A DNA stretch of 64,000 nucleotides from Anthracocystis setariae (taxonomy: Eukaryota > Basidiomycota > Ustilaginomycetes > Ustilaginales > Ustilaginaceae), in NCBI GenBank assembly GCA_928724745.1, contig CAKMXJ010000037.1:868001-932000 (forward strand). The letters are read 5' to 3'. The notes under the pieces are model-generated. The model searched no databases, was not told the DNA's origin, and saw only the letters and a program-made list of their open reading frames with translations. Position numbers and translations under genes: made by a program. Below, in pieces: positions 23,005 to 31,268 of the stretch. The first letter of the stretch is position 1. Each line of letters opens with the position of its first letter.

Positions 23005-24600
23005 CTATCCGCGCCCAACATCCATGTTTCGCCACATGAACCCAATCAAGAATGTGCCGATCAAGGTTACCGCCAGTTCGAGCGAAACAATGCTAAACTG
23101 GCCCACTTGGTAGATTGTGGAACCCCAAAGCGCACCCGAGATGCGACCCGTGTAATTGCTCAGCTGGATCAGCGTGGATGTCAGTCCATTGTACTTGGCC
23201 GGTACCTGCTTCGACAATAGCGACAGCGTCACCGTCGTCAACATGTTGTATCCGAGTGCGACAAGGAACCAGCTGGTGAAGAACGAGCCAAAGTTGAGAG
23301 AATAGAGCATTGCCAACTTGCTCACCGCTGAGCGTGTTGGGCTTTCCAGCGATCCCATGTGCAGCGACAGGCCGAGCAAACCAAACAACAGTCCCGCAGC
23401 CAAGATCAGTCGGTCTTGCAGATACTTGGCAGCCAACACAAGTGCGAAAAGGATGGGCATGGTCGCCAAGCCTCCGAGTGCAATCACATTGCCGGCCTGA
23501 TATTCGGTCCATCCAAAGCGTAGATGGCCAAACACGGCGATGTTGGCTTCCCAAGCACCGAGCACCAGGAAGTTGACCATACTGAACCAGCACATGGTCA
23601 TGACCGAGAATTTCTGAGCCCAATCGAGCTCGCGCATCATCGTCCGTAACGTTGGCACATGTGCTTGTGCACGATCCTGCTTTGAGCCTGACGATGCCGC
23701 ATTGCTGTTAGCTGCAAGTACGGCAAGCTCCACTGCAGCCTCTGCTTGAACGACCACCGCTGGATCACGAAAGACGAACCAAGTGACGCAAAAGAATGCA
23801 CCAAAGATGCCTGCCATCAACCAGCCCGAAGCTGTAAAACCATTCCACAGTCGATGCTCGTCCGTCATCGGTCTGACTTGCTTGGACAGCAATCCACCGA
23901 CAAACGGCCCGATCGCCATGCCTCCCACTTGTGTCGTTACCAGACACGCCGACATCATGGTCCTTTTCGACGTTCCCACCACTGCAGCATCGGTCATGTA
24001 CTTTTTGACATACATCCACGACACGAATCCGGCTCCAAGGATGACACGTCCAGCAAACATTAGCCAAGCCGTACGCGCTACTCCGGCAAGCGCGTATACG
24101 ATCTCTCCCACCAAGATGCACACCGAGCTAAACAAAACGGGCATCCGATACACTCGGCTGTAACGCCTTGAGAAGGGGACCAGAAACATTCCGGCTATCA
24201 AAGTACTGATACCGATGGTGAGACCCGAGAACCAGGTCGATGCGCCGAGTGCGTTTGCATACGCGGCCGAGGTGGGCACGATGATGAAAAAAGTCATGTT
24301 GAGAAGCAAGTTGAGCAGCAGAACGATGCCGCTTTGCGAGATGGGAGGTACATGGTCTGGCGAGACGGTCGGGTAGAGCGACACCGATGCTGGTATTGCC
24401 GATGCTTGCGTCGGTGTCAGGGCGAGTTGTATGTTGTTGAGGTCGGGAAAGTTGGATGTGCACTTTGATGCTTTGATGCTTCCTTTGCTTTCTGTGCGCT
24501 CCAGGGTGTCTTGATCTAGCTTTGGGTCCGTTGTTGGTATGATGGCATCTTCTGACCCTTTACGTTCTAGTTCGAGGTCATCTCTGTGCGCTGAAACCAT
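23005..24600 (-). CDS. Major facilitator superfamily transporter
   Basis: 531 aa, a single exon with its ATG at 24600. A hydrophilic N-terminus of about 90 residues is followed by two bundles of about six hydrophobic segments. The first is GIVLLLNLLLNMTFFIIV. MFS-like signatures include FSRRYSRVYRMP between helices 2 and 3, AGRVILGAGF in helix 4, and VGGMAIGPFVGGLL in helix 5. A charged cytoplasmic loop (about residues 310-350) separates the bundles. MFS proteins carry small solutes by proton symport, antiport or uniport. The substrate cannot be read from the sequence; there is no cluster of metabolic genes nearby to suggest one. Confidence 0.85.
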   Translation of the reverse strand: MVSAHRDDLELERKGSEDAIIPTTDPKLDQDTLERTESKGSIKASKCTSNFPDLNNIQLALTPTQASAIPASVSLYPTVSPDHVPPISQSGIVLLLNLLLNMTFFIIVPTSAAYANALGASTWFSGLTIGISTLIAGMFLVPFSRRYSRVYRMPVLFSSVCILVGEIVYALAGVARTAWLMFAGRVILGAGFVSWMYVKKYMTDAAVVGTSKRTMMSACLVTTQVGGMAIGPFVGGLLSKQVRPMTDEHRLWNGFTASGWLMAGIFGAFFCVTWFVFRDPAVVVQAEAAVELAVLAANSNAASSGSKQDRAQAHVPTLRTMMRELDWAQKFSVMTMCWFSMVNFLVLGAWEANIAVFGHLRFGWTEYQAGNVIALGGLATMPILFALVLAAKYLQDRLILAAGLLFGLLGLSLHMGSLESPTRSAVSKLAMLYSLNFGSFFTSWFLVALGYNMLTTVTLSLLSKQVPAKYNGLTSTLIQLSNYTGRISGALWGSTIYQVGQFSIVSLELAVTLIGTFLIGFMWRNMDVGRG

Positions 24601-25628
24601 TGCCGCGTTAATGATTCCGAGCCGTGCTCTTTGGAGGTGCAGCCTTGAGATGGTGGAGTGCGTTTGCCGGTCAATCAGCGAGCTGTCGGAAGGCCATAGC
24701 TAGCTTTATGAAGGCTGAGGCAAGTTTGCTACGAGTCATCAAAGGCAGGAGGACGGAAGCAAGTATCAAGCCAAAAGACACGACACGATCTCCATCCAGC
24801 TGTCAATTTGGGCCAAAACATATAAAAAAAAAAATACTTTGCATAGCCAGGCTCCAGACGCAAACCGACTCTTCTTGTGCCATGGCTTGGGGGCCAAGAA
24901 TGACAACCTGTTGGATTCATGTCGATCTCAGTGTCGCTCAACGTCGAAAACACACACCGGCAGAGAGAGAAGCAAGTGATGTGAAATGCTTTGTTACATT
25001 GACAGACGGTCGCATCGAACCAAACATCATATCATACGGTCAAGTTCCAGGCAACAAAGGTAAAGAATGTTGCCAGCCTGCCCAGGCCACGTCGACAAGG
25101 AAAGCAAGTGCCAAATGACTCCAGCACCTGTTACAGTAACTAGAAGGAACTTGCCTGGATTCCAGGCCGAACAAAGCACAAAAGAGGACAAGCGCGGCTG
25201 ACATACCCAGCAGCTTAGCGAATGTGTAGGCCGCCGTACCACTGAATACGCCCCACCTGCGCCTACGAATAGAACAGGTGGATTAATGTTGGACCCTCAC
25301 CAGGAACCGCTACGGCTTAGAAGAGCGCGAGGCGGGCAGAATTAGGTCCAGTTTGTAAAGATGAAGGAAGACAAGCCAAGAAAACAGGCGAGTAGATCAA
25401 GAACGAGGATTAGGGATCAGGGAGTGTGGTGGATGTCGGAATTACTCAAAAGGATCAGGGACGGCAACGGGAGGATTGTCGAGCAGAAGGGTGTGAGGAC
25501 TTGGCAGGAGTGAAAGAAGAACAGTTCGAGGAGAGAAAATGTTGGAGACGAGATGGTATAGGATATGGTGGTAGTTGATCAAGGGCACGAGCAAGAAACT
25601 TGTGGTCTCTTTTATGCTTTTTGGCCCA
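24601..25628. other. Intergenic region before the Harbinger/copia nest
   Basis: Promoter side of the MFS gene. Open frames of up to 164 codons exist (for example 24624-25118, plus), but they lack recognisable domains and codon character. An A10 run lies near 24823. Nothing else was identified. Confidence 0.5.
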
Positions 25629-25631
25629 TAA

Positions 25632-25720
25632 ACAGAGAGGTTTCGGTCGACGCCGGAGGGTGGTGAGACCACCTCGCTTGCCGAGGTGGTGAGTGAGGTA
25701 GAGAGATGGTGGTTCGGAAG
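25632..25720 (+). repeat. Candidate left terminus of the Harbinger-like element
   Basis: AGAGAGGTTTCGGTCG is followed by the hairpin GAGACCACCTCGC ... GCCGAGGTGGTGAG. It is inverse to the right end at 37128-37143 (CGGCCGAAACCTCCC). The copia element is inserted right after this piece. Confidence 0.4.
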
Positions 25721-25782
25721 TGTTGGATTCGCCTTACGAATCAGCTTTTCATCTCGCAATCGGGCACATCACATATCGGCAC

Positions 25783-25806
25783 ACAACACTCAGTAGTGAG
25801 TGTTGT
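25783..25806. repeat. Copia palindrome in the LTR, copy 1
   Basis: Perfect 10-bp arms ACAACACTCA / TGAGTGTTGT around GTAG. Repeated in the 3' LTR at 33075-33098. Confidence 0.9.
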
Positions 25807-25914
25807 ACACGCGACGGCGAATGTCGAGACACCGGTCCCAATGTTCGCCGGGCGGATTTAGACATTTCCCGCGCCCACGCGACACCCGACAGTACCCTCA
25901 TTGGTCCGCTGACA

Positions 25915-25946
25915 GGTCTCAACATTCGATACCAAATGTTGAGACC
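25915..25946. repeat. Copia palindrome in the LTR, copy 2
   Basis: Perfect 12-bp arms GGTCTCAACATT / AATGTTGAGACC with an 8-base loop. Repeated in the 3' LTR at 33207-33238. Confidence 0.9.
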
Positions 25947-26155
25947 GCTCGACGAATCATGAACCTCAGTTACGAACCCACACACTCATCGCCCAATGAC
26001 AGGACCACATTAGAGGGGTGGCAAACCGGTCCGCCCCGAACGGAACCTTCTACCTAGCATGGAAGAGGAGAGAAGGACGGGCGGACGAGACACGAACCAA
26101 TCATGACTGAGGTACGAGGCTCAGTGGCGGAATAAGGGCCCACATGATGAAGAGA

Positions 26156-26175
26156 AACACTCAATAACGAGTGTT
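26156..26175. repeat. Copia palindrome in the LTR, copy 3
   Basis: Arms AACACTC / GAGTGTT around AATAAC. A related, less perfect copy lies at 26566-26587. Confidence 0.8.
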
Positions 26176-26277
26176 GGGGACATAGACGGAGGACAAGATA
26201 GTCACTATAGGAAACGCATAGGGAGTATAGCGAAGATGGGGACACCTTCGCTGTACGAGTTAGGATCAAGACATATG

Positions 26278-26291
26278 TATATAAGACCCGG
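26278..26291 (+). promoter_or_regulatory. TATA box of the copia LTR
   Basis: TATATAAGACCCGG in the middle of the LTR, followed by CACCCGAGAAAGTG. Transcription would start some tens of bases downstream, setting the U3/R boundary. Same sequence in the 3' LTR at 33570-33583. Confidence 0.7.
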
Positions 26292-26368
26292 GACCAGCAC
26301 CCGAGAAAGTGAATAGAACTTATCGAATCACTACCTTACTTATCGACTTATAAGATCTGACGACTAGC

Positions 26369-26394
26369 ATCAACATCCGATATTGGATGTTGAT
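26369..26394. repeat. Copia palindrome in the LTR, copy 4
   Basis: Perfect 10-bp arms ATCAACATCC / GGATGTTGAT around GATATT. Confidence 0.9.
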
Positions 26395-26662
26395 CTTCCT
26401 CGTCCAAATCCTTCGAAGCTTCTAACCGCTGCGCCCCGTTCAATATCGATATTGTCCTAGCATTACTAAGTCACAGACATCAAACTCTGTGATAGTTCGA
26501 GCACGGACTTAACGACTCACGACACTCTCCCAAGATCGCAACTTAGGAAATAGGATATCGGATGTCAAACATCCATTACCGAGTGTTGTAAGTCGTATCT
26601 AACATTGGATAAACTAACGCCGCGATAGCTACTTCGCATCGATTGACTTTAAGAATCTAATA

Positions 26663-26674
26663 GGTTATGAGCCC
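26663..26674 (+). promoter_or_regulatory. Primer binding site, half-tRNA type (initiator tRNA-Met)
   Basis: GGTTATGAGCCC directly abuts the LTR. It is the exact complement of GGGCUCAUAACC, the anticodon stem-loop of fungal initiator tRNA-Met. Priming from this internal site by a cleaved tRNA is known for Drosophila copia and yeast Ty5. The Gag start codon ATG (26667) lies inside the site and faces the CAU anticodon. Confidence 0.85.
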
Positions 26675-29600
26675 AACGCCTGACGGAAACTCTGAAGGTA
26701 CCTACCGAGGAACTCGCTCAAGATCACGTCCCCTCGATTCGATCGCTGAAACTATCAGCAGGGACACACAAGACACCAACGAATTCGACAACTCATCACT
26801 GAGTGTCGCCAACGTAACCACAAATATCAACACCCCTCGCAACTCGCCGACACCCGGATCTGTGTTCACAATGACGGAATCGAATGCATCGCAAAACCAC
26901 CTGCGACTACCGAAACTCGAACAAGCCAAAGACTACTACACATGGAAAGATAAATGTATCGATGTATTGATGCAAAAGGGAATACGGGTGTACGGAATCG
27001 TCAGAGGGACTTTACCCCGACCATCAGAAGACGACACCGCATATGGAGATTGGCTGAACGCAAACCTGACCGCATGCGGCATGCTCAGAAGTAGCTTATC
27101 AAACGACATCAAGCACACCATCAATGATCTCGAGGACGCTCACCAGATATGGACGACACTCGAGGATCGATTTGCCAAATCCATGAAGTGGCAGCTCGAA
27201 GAGATGGAGACGGAATTCAACAGCCTAAGGCAAGACAGACGAACCATCGACGGCTTCGTCGGTCGCATCAATCAACTCGCAGATCACCTCATGCTTGCTG
27301 GATATACCATTACCTTCCACAAGAAGTACAGTATCCTAATGAAAGGACTACGGAAGGAATACGAGAACATAGCGGCTCAGATCAAAGAAACGTACCGAGC
27401 TCGCCGAGAACAAGGACAGATGATCATACACAGGATTGGGAACGAAAACGAAATGTTCACTGTCGCAAGTCAGACCATCGACGAGAAAGTCGAGCTCGAC
27501 TCCATCGTCACTAGGCTCAGGAGTGAAGAACTACGCTTGGGACTCAACAACCATGGACTGGAAAGCAAACACAAGAACAACTCTTCGGCATACTACGCGA
27601 GTGATGGGAACAAGAAGGGAAAGAAGAACACTCAGCGTCCAATGTCCAAGAGTAAGAAGAAGGTCCCCATCGAACAAATGACTTGTTACAATTGCCAACA
27701 AAAGGGGCACTTGTCAAGGAACTGCAATAACCCAAAGGTAGACCGGCCAGGGTCAAACATTCAGAACCGAGTCGGGGGATCCAATAATCCAGGGTCAAAC
27801 ACTCAGAACCGAGTCCAGGGACCCAATAATGAGAACGCGTACTCAATTACCGACTCAACACATCCCCGAACGACGATGTGGCTCATGGACTCAGGTGCGA
27901 GCAGACACATCTGCTGTAACAAAGATCTCTTCTCGGACCTTCACATTGGCGTCTCAATGAAACCAATCTGGGTTGCAAACGATGTCCCAGTCAAGATCGA
28001 AGGACTCGGTACTGTAGAAATGGAAGTCAACGTAGGAAACGGGTTAACCAATAGGATCACCCTCACCAACGTCGCCTATATACCATCCTTCAGCGTCAAC
28101 TTGCTGTCAACAGGAATCATGCGAAGGAAAGTCAGAATTACAACGACCGACAAGCAAACGATCGCCCAAACTAGAAGCGGAAGAGTCACCTGCAGAGGTG
28201 TACACATCGGACCGCTCACATACGTCGACCAGGTCGGTATAGATTTCGCCGGACTCGCCGCTGATCACAGCACCAAGGCTGACGACTGGCACAAACGCCT
28301 CGGGCATCCAGGAAAACAACGTCTTGAAGAGATTGCCAAATCAGTCCCCGGAATGACTATCGACACGCGAAAGTCACAACCCAAGTGCGAAACCTGCGAA
28401 GTGGGTAAATCATCCAAGTTGCCCTTTCAACACTCAGTACTGAGTGTTGACACCCCACTTCAGCTTGTACACTCCGACGTCAAGGGCCCGATTCCAGATG
28501 AGACTCCACAAGGCCATCGATACGCAGTCACATTCATTGACGATTGCACTCGATTCACAATGGTTTATCTCATTTCTCGCAAGAGTGAAGTCTTTGGATG
28601 CCTGCAAGAGTACAAGACAGTCATGGAAAGGCAAACTGGCAATCAGATGAAACGACTCCGTACTGACAATGGAGGGGAGTACACGAGTAACGAAATGGCA
28701 GACTATCTTGGCCGACACGGCATACTACACGAACGGACATCACCGTTCGCTCCCGAGCAGAATGGTGTCGCGGAGAGAATGAATCGAACGCTCTTCAACA
28801 TAGTGCGTTGCATCATGATTCAGTCAAGCGTCCCAGACACCATGTGGGGTGACGCACTCCTGCATGCCGTGTACCTCAACAATCGGTTACCAACCAAAGG
28901 AAACGGCATGAAGACGCCATACGAAGCGTTGTATGGCAGACCTACGGACCTGACTATGGTACGCACCTTCGGATGTGCAGCATTTGCCCATATTCCCGCC
29001 GAAAAACGAACCACTTTGGACAATCGAGCCGTGCCTTGCGTATACCTCGGCGTGACGCCAGGAACCAAGGCTTACAAGCTATACGATAAGAACGAATGTC
29101 AATACCTGACACAGGTTCACTGCACCTTCGATGAGACCTCATTCCCCTTCGCTGGGATTCGTGAATCAGACGCGAGGTTGCCAACATCCAGTGACGAGTA
29201 CGACAACCCAGTACTGAATGTTGGAGACTCACCCACCGAAACACGCATCAACAACACAGATGTCGCAACCCTCAACGAAATCCCTGAGCGCAATACTTTG
29301 CCTTACCTTACCCCAGAAGAACGCGCGCAAGGAATAGCGACTCCTCCTGGGTCACCGCCGGGATCGCCAAGACTCCAGGCCAACGCGGTACGAGAAATCG
29401 TCGACGAGTTGGAACATTCGGTATCAGATGTTGAGACCACCGATCCAGTTGGCCAACTCGATGATGAACCTCGCACAATCGCTCAAGCGCATCGAAGACC
29501 AGATTGGAACTTGTGGAAAGAAGCAATCGATAAAGAACTTCTGTCACACAAGGACAACAACACATGGACAATGACCAAACCACCATCTGGATCCAACATC

Positions 29601-31082
29601 ATCGGTAGCCGATGGGTCTTCAAGATTAAGAGAAAGTCAGATGGATCGATCGATAAGTACAAGGCAAGACTTGTGGCTCAAGGATTTGCCCAGAAACACG
29701 GCATCGACTATGATGAGACCTTCGCCCCAGTAGTCAAGATCTCCACTCTGAGACTCTTGATGATCATCAGCTTACAAGTTGGGTGGAGCATCTATCAAAT
29801 GGACGTCTCGACCGCATACCTGAACGGGGAGATCGACAAGGACCTCTACATGAGACCGCCGCCAACACCAGATTATCCACGAGGATCACCCGATGGAACG
29901 GTCTGCAAGCTCAATAAGTCACTCTACGGACTCAAGCAAGCTGGGCGGACTTGGTACCACAAGGCGGACTCCACACTGCGAGGAATGGGATTCACAAGGA
30001 GCAAACACGATTCGGCACTATATATCAAACATTCAGTACCAAATGTTGAGACTGGTCGTGTGATCTTGACACTCTACGTTGATGATATCCTCATTTTCGC
30101 TGAGAACAAAGATTCAGCCTCCAGTGTCATGACCGAGCTCCGAAAGCATTTCAAGATGACCGGCGGCGAGCTATTGGATTACATCCTTGGCATACAAGTC
30201 GAACAGACTTCGAAGACGATCCACCTTACGCAGACCAGCTACATCAATCGCCTCCTCACAACATATGGCTTAGACTCCGCAAACATCGTCCATACACCAC
30301 TTAATCCAAGCAGCGACCTCAAAGGAGGGGAACCACTCCCCCCACAAGAACACTCCACGTACAGAAGCATCATCGGCCAGATGCTATACATAGCCACCTG
30401 CACCAGGCCTGACATCGCCTTCGCGATCCAAAAGCTCAGCCGAGAACTCGCACATCCGCATGCTAATGCCATGGTCCAAGCGAAACACCTACTCCGTTAC
30501 CTCAAGGGAACTAACACGCATGGACTAATGTACAGACGCATACTCGATTCCCAACATTCAGCATCGAATGTTGACTTTGGAAAATGGTTGCGCACATTCA
30601 CCGATGCAGATCACGCGGGGGACACTGAGACATCGCGATCCACATCTGGAATTGTCAACACTGTCGCTTCAATGCCGTACAGCTGGGTATCGAAACTCCA
30701 GTCGATCATCACGGACTCCACCACATACGCTGAATACGTCGCGATGGCAGAGGCCGGCAAGGAGATCATATGGACTCGATGGGTAATGTCTGAACTCGGC
30801 TTGCAAATCAAAACCCCGACAGACCTCATGGTGGACAACAGAGCAGCAATCGAGCTCAGCAAAGAGCCGAAGTTCCATAACAGAACTAAGCATTTTAGGC
30901 TCAAGTACCACATCACACGAGAGTACCAGGAATCAGGTGTGCTCTCTGTGAAACCAGTATCGACAAACGATCAATTGGCCGATATCCTGACAAAGGCGCT
31001 CGAGAAGAATAAGATTACGACCAACAGGGACGCACTCGGGATCCAATGCCAAAAACCGACAATGAAACCCAACACTCAGTAA
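26667..31082 (+). CDS. Gag-Pol polyprotein of the copia element
   Basis: 1471 aa in one uninterrupted frame. Order: Gag (about 80-250), zinc knuckle CYNCQQKGHLSRNC (about 340), aspartic protease WLMDSGASRHIC (about 405), GAG-pre-integrase with WHKRLGHPG (about 540), integrase D in HSDVKGP (about 601), D in RTDNGGEY (about 665) and E in PEQNGVAERMN (about 697), RT with YQMDVSTAYLNGE (about 1043) and LYVDDILIF (about 1136), and RNase H with TDADHAGD (about 1311) and TYAEYVAM. Integrase before RT marks the Ty1/copia class. All catalytic residues are present. The start codon is inside the primer site and the TAA stop is inside a palindrome. Several in-frame palindromes insert HSVxxVE-like peptides. 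Confidence 0.97.
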   Translation: MSPTPDGNSEGTYRGTRSRSRPLDSIAETISRDTQDTNEFDNSSLSVANVTTNINTPRNSPTPGSVFTMTESNASQNHLRLPKLEQAKDYYTWKDKCIDVLMQKGIRVYGIVRGTLPRPSEDDTAYGDWLNANLTACGMLRSSLSNDIKHTINDLEDAHQIWTTLEDRFAKSMKWQLEEMETEFNSLRQDRRTIDGFVGRINQLADHLMLAGYTITFHKKYSILMKGLRKEYENIAAQIKETYRARREQGQMIIHRIGNENEMFTVASQTIDEKVELDSIVTRLRSEELRLGLNNHGLESKHKNNSSAYYASDGNKKGKKNTQRPMSKSKKKVPIEQMTCYNCQQKGHLSRNCNNPKVDRPGSNIQNRVGGSNNPGSNTQNRVQGPNNENAYSITDSTHPRTTMWLMDSGASRHICCNKDLFSDLHIGVSMKPIWVANDVPVKIEGLGTVEMEVNVGNGLTNRITLTNVAYIPSFSVNLLSTGIMRRKVRITTTDKQTIAQTRSGRVTCRGVHIGPLTYVDQVGIDFAGLAADHSTKADDWHKRLGHPGKQRLEEIAKSVPGMTIDTRKSQPKCETCEVGKSSKLPFQHSVLSVDTPLQLVHSDVKGPIPDETPQGHRYAVTFIDDCTRFTMVYLISRKSEVFGCLQEYKTVMERQTGNQMKRLRTDNGGEYTSNEMADYLGRHGILHERTSPFAPEQNGVAERMNRTLFNIVRCIMIQSSVPDTMWGDALLHAVYLNNRLPTKGNGMKTPYEALYGRPTDLTMVRTFGCAAFAHIPAEKRTTLDNRAVPCVYLGVTPGTKAYKLYDKNECQYLTQVHCTFDETSFPFAGIRESDARLPTSSDEYDNPVLNVGDSPTETRINNTDVATLNEIPERNTLPYLTPEERAQGIATPPGSPPGSPRLQANAVREIVDELEHSVSDVETTDPVGQLDDEPRTIAQAHRRPDWNLWKEAIDKELLSHKDNNTWTMTKPPSGSNIIGSRWVFKIKRKSDGSIDKYKARLVAQGFAQKHGIDYDETFAPVVKISTLRLLMIISLQVGWSIYQMDVSTAYLNGEIDKDLYMRPPPTPDYPRGSPDGTVCKLNKSLYGLKQAGRTWYHKADSTLRGMGFTRSKHDSALYIKHSVPNVETGRVILTLYVDDILIFAENKDSASSVMTELRKHFKMTGGELLDYILGIQVEQTSKTIHLTQTSYINRLLTTYGLDSANIVHTPLNPSSDLKGGEPLPPQEHSTYRSIIGQMLYIATCTRPDIAFAIQKLSRELAHPHANAMVQAKHLLRYLKGTNTHGLMYRRILDSQHSASNVDFGKWLRTFTDADHAGDTETSRSTSGIVNTVASMPYSWVSKLQSIITDSTTYAEYVAMAEAGKEIIWTRWVMSELGLQIKTPTDLMVDNRAAIELSKEPKFHNRTKHFRLKYHITREYQESGVLSVKPVSTNDQLADILTKALEKNKITTNRDALGIQCQKPTMKPNTQ
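27750..27834 (+). repeat. Two-copy tandem repeat in Gag-Pol after the zinc knuckle
   Basis: Two units of about 42 bases, each with GGTCAAAC then ATTCAGAACCGAGTC or ACTCAGAACCGAGTC, coding Gly/Ser/Asn-rich linker. The TCAAACAYTCAG core resembles one arm of the palindrome family. Confidence 0.75.
28427..28450. repeat. Copia palindrome in the integrase coding region
   Basis: A perfect 24-base palindrome with arms TCAACACTCA / TGAGTGTTGA around GTAC. In frame it codes QHSVLSVD, just before the integrase core. Confidence 0.9.
29413..29432. repeat. Copia palindrome, coding copy between IN and RT
   Basis: AACATTCG ... CAGATGTT, imperfect, coding EHSVSDVE. A weaker relative at 29204-29224 codes DNPVLNVG. 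Confidence 0.65.
30028..30047. repeat. Copia palindrome, coding copy in RT
   Basis: AACATT / AATGTT around an 8-base loop, coding KHSVPNVE. Close to the LTR copy at 25915. Confidence 0.75.
30552..30573. repeat. Copia palindrome, coding copy before RNase H
   Basis: Arms CAACATTC / GAATGTTG around AGCATC, coding QHSASNVD. Confidence 0.8.
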
Positions 31083-31092
31083 TGAATGTTGG
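31069..31092. repeat. Copia palindrome carrying the pol stop codon
   Basis: Arms CCAACACTCA / TGAATGTTGG (one mismatch) around GTAA. The Gag-Pol stop codon TAA is 31080-31082. Confidence 0.85.
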
Positions 31093-31250
31093 ACCCTGTC
31101 TATGTAAATACCCGGCATTACTTGACAGCTTGCCGAAACGCCTCAAGGAAAATTCAAACACGAAACAAAAATCAGAAAAAGGATAAAAAAGACCTACGAA
31201 GGTCAACCAAAAACAATTACCGGCCCTCCCAAAGCTCACACACCGCCGCC

Positions 31251-31268
31251 ACATTCAGTACTGAATGT
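31251..31268. repeat. Copia palindrome at the start of the extra ORF
   Basis: Perfect 18-base palindrome, arms ACATTCA / TGAATGT around GTAC. The first ATG of the extra ORF (31265) is inside it. Confidence 0.85.

Larger units (their letters stand above)
25721..26662 (+). repeat. 5' LTR of the copia element
   Basis: Starts TGTTGGATT and ends AATCTAATA (a 7/9 inverted match). Same as 33013-33954 at an offset of 7292. It holds several palindromes of the family described below. Confidence 0.95.

Noticed and set aside
24624..25118. 164-codon plus-strand frame between the MFS gene and the Harbinger element
   Set aside because: No recognisable domain, contains an A10-derived Lys run, and starts within 25 bp of the MFS start codon on the other strand.
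25720..26269. Short open frames within the copia LTR (also at 33015-33561)
   Set aside because: No domain; they only look conserved because the two LTRs are the same sequence.
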